Source: Plutella xylostella (Eukaryota > Arthropoda > Insecta > Lepidoptera > Plutellidae). From it: DNA of 64,000 nt. The DNA lies in NCBI RefSeq assembly GCF_932276165.1, contig NC_063983.1:6517501-6581500 (forward strand), read 5' to 3'. The position numbers and the translations under genes are program-made. Below, piece by piece: positions 61,531 through 64,000 of the stretch (position 1 is its first letter; every line of letters starts with the position of its first letter). Below the pieces are notes generated by a model. It did no database searches, was not told the origin of the DNA, and saw only the letters and a program-made list of their open reading frames with translations.

Positions 61531-61796
61531 TGTACACACGGCAACTTCAAATGGTCGGCAGGGCACACTAACGTAGTGTATGTGTGCACACTAACGTTGT
61601 CTATGTGTGCATAAACGCAGAAATTGGTTTACACACCAGTAACAAACCACACACACCCACACACACAACAGCACAAACGAGTTTGCGCGTAGGCAAACGC
61701 CCGTATGCCAGCTGTGACATAAAAATATCAACCGGTAGTGTTAGTGAAATAGTTATAAAATTGATGTCAAGCAAAATTTCACTACCTGTGTCTATA

Positions 61797-61867
61797 CACT
61801 TCGTAGCTCATTGGTAGAATGTTAGACTAATGAAACATAGGTCGTGAGTTCGAGTCCACGGATGGTT
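61797..61867 (+). repeat. tRNA-like module, left arm
   Basis: A box TAGCTCATTGG (61804-61814) and B-box-like AGTTCGAGTCC (61848-61858), followed by TTATTTTTATTT, a possible Pol III stop. D-stem and T-stem pairing is imperfect and the acceptor ends do not pair, so it is not a normal tRNA gene. It may derive from one. Confidence 0.55.
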
Positions 61868-62149
61868 ATTTTTATTTAACTTAATTCAATTTTGCGTTAA
61901 TTTAAACGCTGTTGAGTATAAAATTAATATATTTGAAACTGACAAATGACTACAAGCTGCATAGCTGTCGACTATTTCTCTTCGCCAAAAATATATGATT
62001 CGTTCTTCATTTGAGAATTAAAACCATTCTACCCTCATACAATATGAATAAACGAAATTTGTTTTTAGTTTTAGTGACAATTCACCTCTGCGTCTGCATA
62101 GTGATTCACTTTGTGATTTGTCAATTTAATTAATTACTCTTCGCAGTCA

Positions 62150-62745
62150 GTATGGAAAGTCACTTAACCATGTTCAAAAAGGCGGAGATAATCGTATTTA
62201 TATGAACAAAACATTACAATTAGTGAAATCGCAAGACGTTTAACGGTAAGTAACATAGAATTGTAAATATTTTATTTGACTGTTAGAATATTTGCATTTG
62301 TATAAGCTAAGTATTTGTTTTTTTTTGTTTGCAGAGGAGAACTGTTCAATTATGGGTTCACCGATACGCAGATTCGGGACATGTAGACAGTAGTCGTCTA
62401 TACGGATGCATCACCACGCCATCGAGATATCGTAGCTGCACATAGCGCTGATCCGTTCTGCAGCACCCGTTCTACGGCTACAACACATAATCTATCCCTA
62501 CAAACCGTACGGGCTCACTTGCGTGCTGCTGGGTTGCGGTGTCGGAAGCCGACGAAGAAAATTGCTCTAACCGATCAGATCCGACGATGTCGAAACAGAG
62601 TGCGTTTTGCGACTGACTATTTTAAACTTTGATTGGTGCAACAATGTGGTGATATTTAGTGATGAAAAGTCATTTAAATCAGACAAGGATGGACGTAAGA
62701 CATTATGGCGAAAAAGTGGTGAAAATTATAATTATTGGGGTTAGC
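62150..62745 (+). pseudogene. Tc1/mariner transposase, intron-containing and truncated
   Basis: Exon-like part 1 ends NITISEIARRLT (62245), then a GTAAGT...TTTGTTTGCAG interval (62246-62334), then RRTVQLWVHRYADSGHVD. Together these form the helix-turn-helix region of Tc1/mariner transposases. After a frameshift follow RDIVAAHSADPFCS, LQTVRAHLRAAGLRCRKP and IALTDQIRRCRNRVRFATDY. After a second shift comes NVVIFSDEKSFKSDKDGRK, where the Asp of FSDEK is the first catalytic residue. The frame then stops. The second Asp and the final Asp/Glu region are missing by internal deletion. Confidence 0.8.
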
Positions 62746-63227
62746 TCAGTAATTTTTATTTTTCCATTTGTATAAGATTTTAGTTATTTTGTTAAAGACT
62801 TATTATTATTTACAATTATGGGTAAGCCAATGTGTTAATGATGTTATTGTTACTAAGGTTGGAATAAGTTATCTTATTTCTAGCTAATTAACATGTTGAT
62901 TCATATATAACTAATGACTTGCCTATTTACTTTAGTAAAACAGCCAGTCCATCCTTTTCTGATGTTTATTATGATTTAAAACTGCAAATTGAAAATTTTC
63001 CTTATTGATATAAACTACAACTATGTTTTAAAACGAAAAACAACAAAAACGTAACATCCTTAATGTTTATGTTACGGCAAGAATAAATTTGGTAATTTTA
63101 ACACTTAATAACTTGTTTCATTTACTTTCTGTGTTGCTTTTATTCGTTTATACTACCATACTATTATTAACCATCTTAAAAAATAAATTAAATCTATAAA
63201 AAAAAAAAAAAAGGAATATTGTAAGTT

Positions 63228-63300
63228 CAGTGGGATTTGAACCACCATACCTGTTATTGTATTCTTGTATCATACCAACTGAGCCATTCAATCTATTACA
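63228..63300 (-). repeat. tRNA-like module, right arm
   Basis: The minus strand has a perfect A box TGGCTCAGTTGG and a perfect B box GGTTCAAATCC, then CACTGAACTTACAATATTCC and a T15 run (plus strand A-run 63198-63212), which would terminate Pol III. It lies in mirror orientation to the left-arm module at about the same distance from the element end. Cloverleaf pairing is incomplete. Confidence 0.6.
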
Positions 63301-63483
63301 ATGCCTTGCAAAATTTTGCTTCATATCATAAAAACAATGAATCATTGTCACTGGCACAACTACATGCTTACAATATCCGTGTGTGGGTTGCCCAGAACTA
63401 AATAATTACGTCGACGTCGCTGACACACACATACACTACCTACGTTAGTGTGCCCTGCCAACCATTTAACGTTGCCGTGTGTA

Positions 63484-63970
63484 CTTAGGGTGTAGTTATT
63501 ATAGCAATATTTTTAATTTTATTATTTAATATTTTATTGCTAATTCTCTTTTCACATTGCAAATAAAGAAAAGCTATTACTTATAGATACTTAAGTAAAC
63601 GCCATCAGTTTTTGCAAAATATTCGATGGTAAAAACCATAAATATTTATAATCCACCCAGTAACTGTAATATTCGTTACCAAGGATTTAATTTATTTTAG
63701 CAACTCACTCGTAACCTCTTAAAAATGTAGTAAAACTAAACTATCGAAGCATTTTACTTTAATTCCTTCAAACAGCCGACACTCGGACCTCTTCCCATGT
63801 CAGTCTCAATCCCGAGCAGGCACAGTTGTTCGCTCCAATGGGCCGATCGCTTTTGTCTAAGTTTAAACACCGTGACATTGCAAGTGTACGGCCTATGACC
63901 TCGCTAAAATGGTCAATTGGAAAAATATGCAGATTCAGGAGTATAAAAAAGTTAAAAATGAACAAACTTC
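63484..63970. other. Intergenic DNA at right end
   Basis: AT-rich to about 63760, then balanced composition. No supported gene. Confidence 0.35.
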
Positions 63971-64000
63971 AGAGATCGCTCTTAGCGATAAGACCGCCAT
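63971..64000 (+). mobile_element. Edge of another CR1/Jockey-like LINE 3'UTR
   Basis: 'gagatcgctcttagcgataa' plus 'gaccgcca' is the reverse complement of 57971-57998 with about one mismatch, so a second copy of that LINE 3'UTR is cut by the window end. Confidence 0.6.

Larger units (their letters stand above)
61535..63481 (+). mobile_element. Tc1/mariner-like element with long arms carrying tRNA-like modules
   Basis: TA flanks both ends (61533-61534, 63482-63483). The outer inverted repeats start CACACGGCAAC and continue AAATGGT(T)GGCAGGGCACAC then TAACGTAG; the right arm has a 4-base GTAG-type insertion. A 24-bp word (ACACTAACGT...ATGTGTGC) is duplicated in the left arm. More diverged inverted similarity continues inward and includes AGCAAAATTT followed by a tRNA-like module in each arm. 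The centre holds a decayed transposase (62150-62745) lacking its 3' part. The element is 1947 bp and cannot be autonomous. Confidence 0.8.

Overview
This is AT-rich animal nuclear DNA, almost certainly from a ditrysian moth or butterfly (Lepidoptera). The evidence is an intron-containing odd-skipped-family zinc-finger gene with short introns, many lepidopteran-type tRNA-derived SINEs, RTE-like and CR1/Jockey-like LINE fragments, Tc1/mariner and Harbinger MITEs, and abundant GGTACC-centred words. There are no bacterial operons, CRISPR arrays or viral genes.

Layout. Positions 1-2223 are upstream DNA ending in a GC-rich proximal promoter (about 1916-2190). Positions 2224-4313 hold the only convincing host gene, a three-exon odd-skipped orthologue (350 aa, four C2H2 fingers, C-terminal eh1-like Groucho-binding motif), followed by an AU-rich 3'UTR with two Pumilio-type motifs and a probable ATTAAA poly(A) signal near 4799. 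From 4.8 kb to the right end there is no other convincing host exon. This is a roughly 59-kb gene desert, as is common around developmental transcription factors. Some of its non-repetitive islands (6640-7000, 11860-12150, 13480-13730) could be enhancers, but that is inference from composition and short motifs only.

The desert is layered with mobile elements. Main ones: tRNA-derived SINEs (8.4, 22.1, 27.1, 27.8, 44.1 kb); a dead Harbinger transposase fragment next to an RTE-type tail and a 5S-rRNA-derived SINE (17.0-17.9 kb); a 5'-truncated RTE-like LINE with a 14-bp target-site duplication (35.7-36.7 kb); a CR1/Jockey-like LINE with an uninterrupted 750-codon RT frame and a (CA)n tail (40.1-42.7 kb); a second such LINE broken by a nested 110-bp poly(A) retroposon and by a frameshift (50.3-53.5 kb); a 433-bp Harbinger MITE (53.9-54.4 kb); a LINE 3' end (57.9-58.6 kb); a 213-bp TA-flanked MITE (59.1-59.3 kb); and a 1.95-kb Tc1/mariner-like element (61.5-63.5 kb). 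An approximately 77-bp nearly palindromic mariner-type MITE recurs at 26.9/27.3, 30.4, 49.7 and 58.6 kb, with a longer relative at 34.4 kb.

The most unusual object is the Tc1/mariner-like element at 61535-63481. Its transposase remnant has an apparent spliceosomal intron, and each of its arms carries a tRNA-like module with Pol III A and B boxes, facing inward in mirror orientation and followed by T-runs. No new multi-gene system was found. All family names are by eye; no database search was run.
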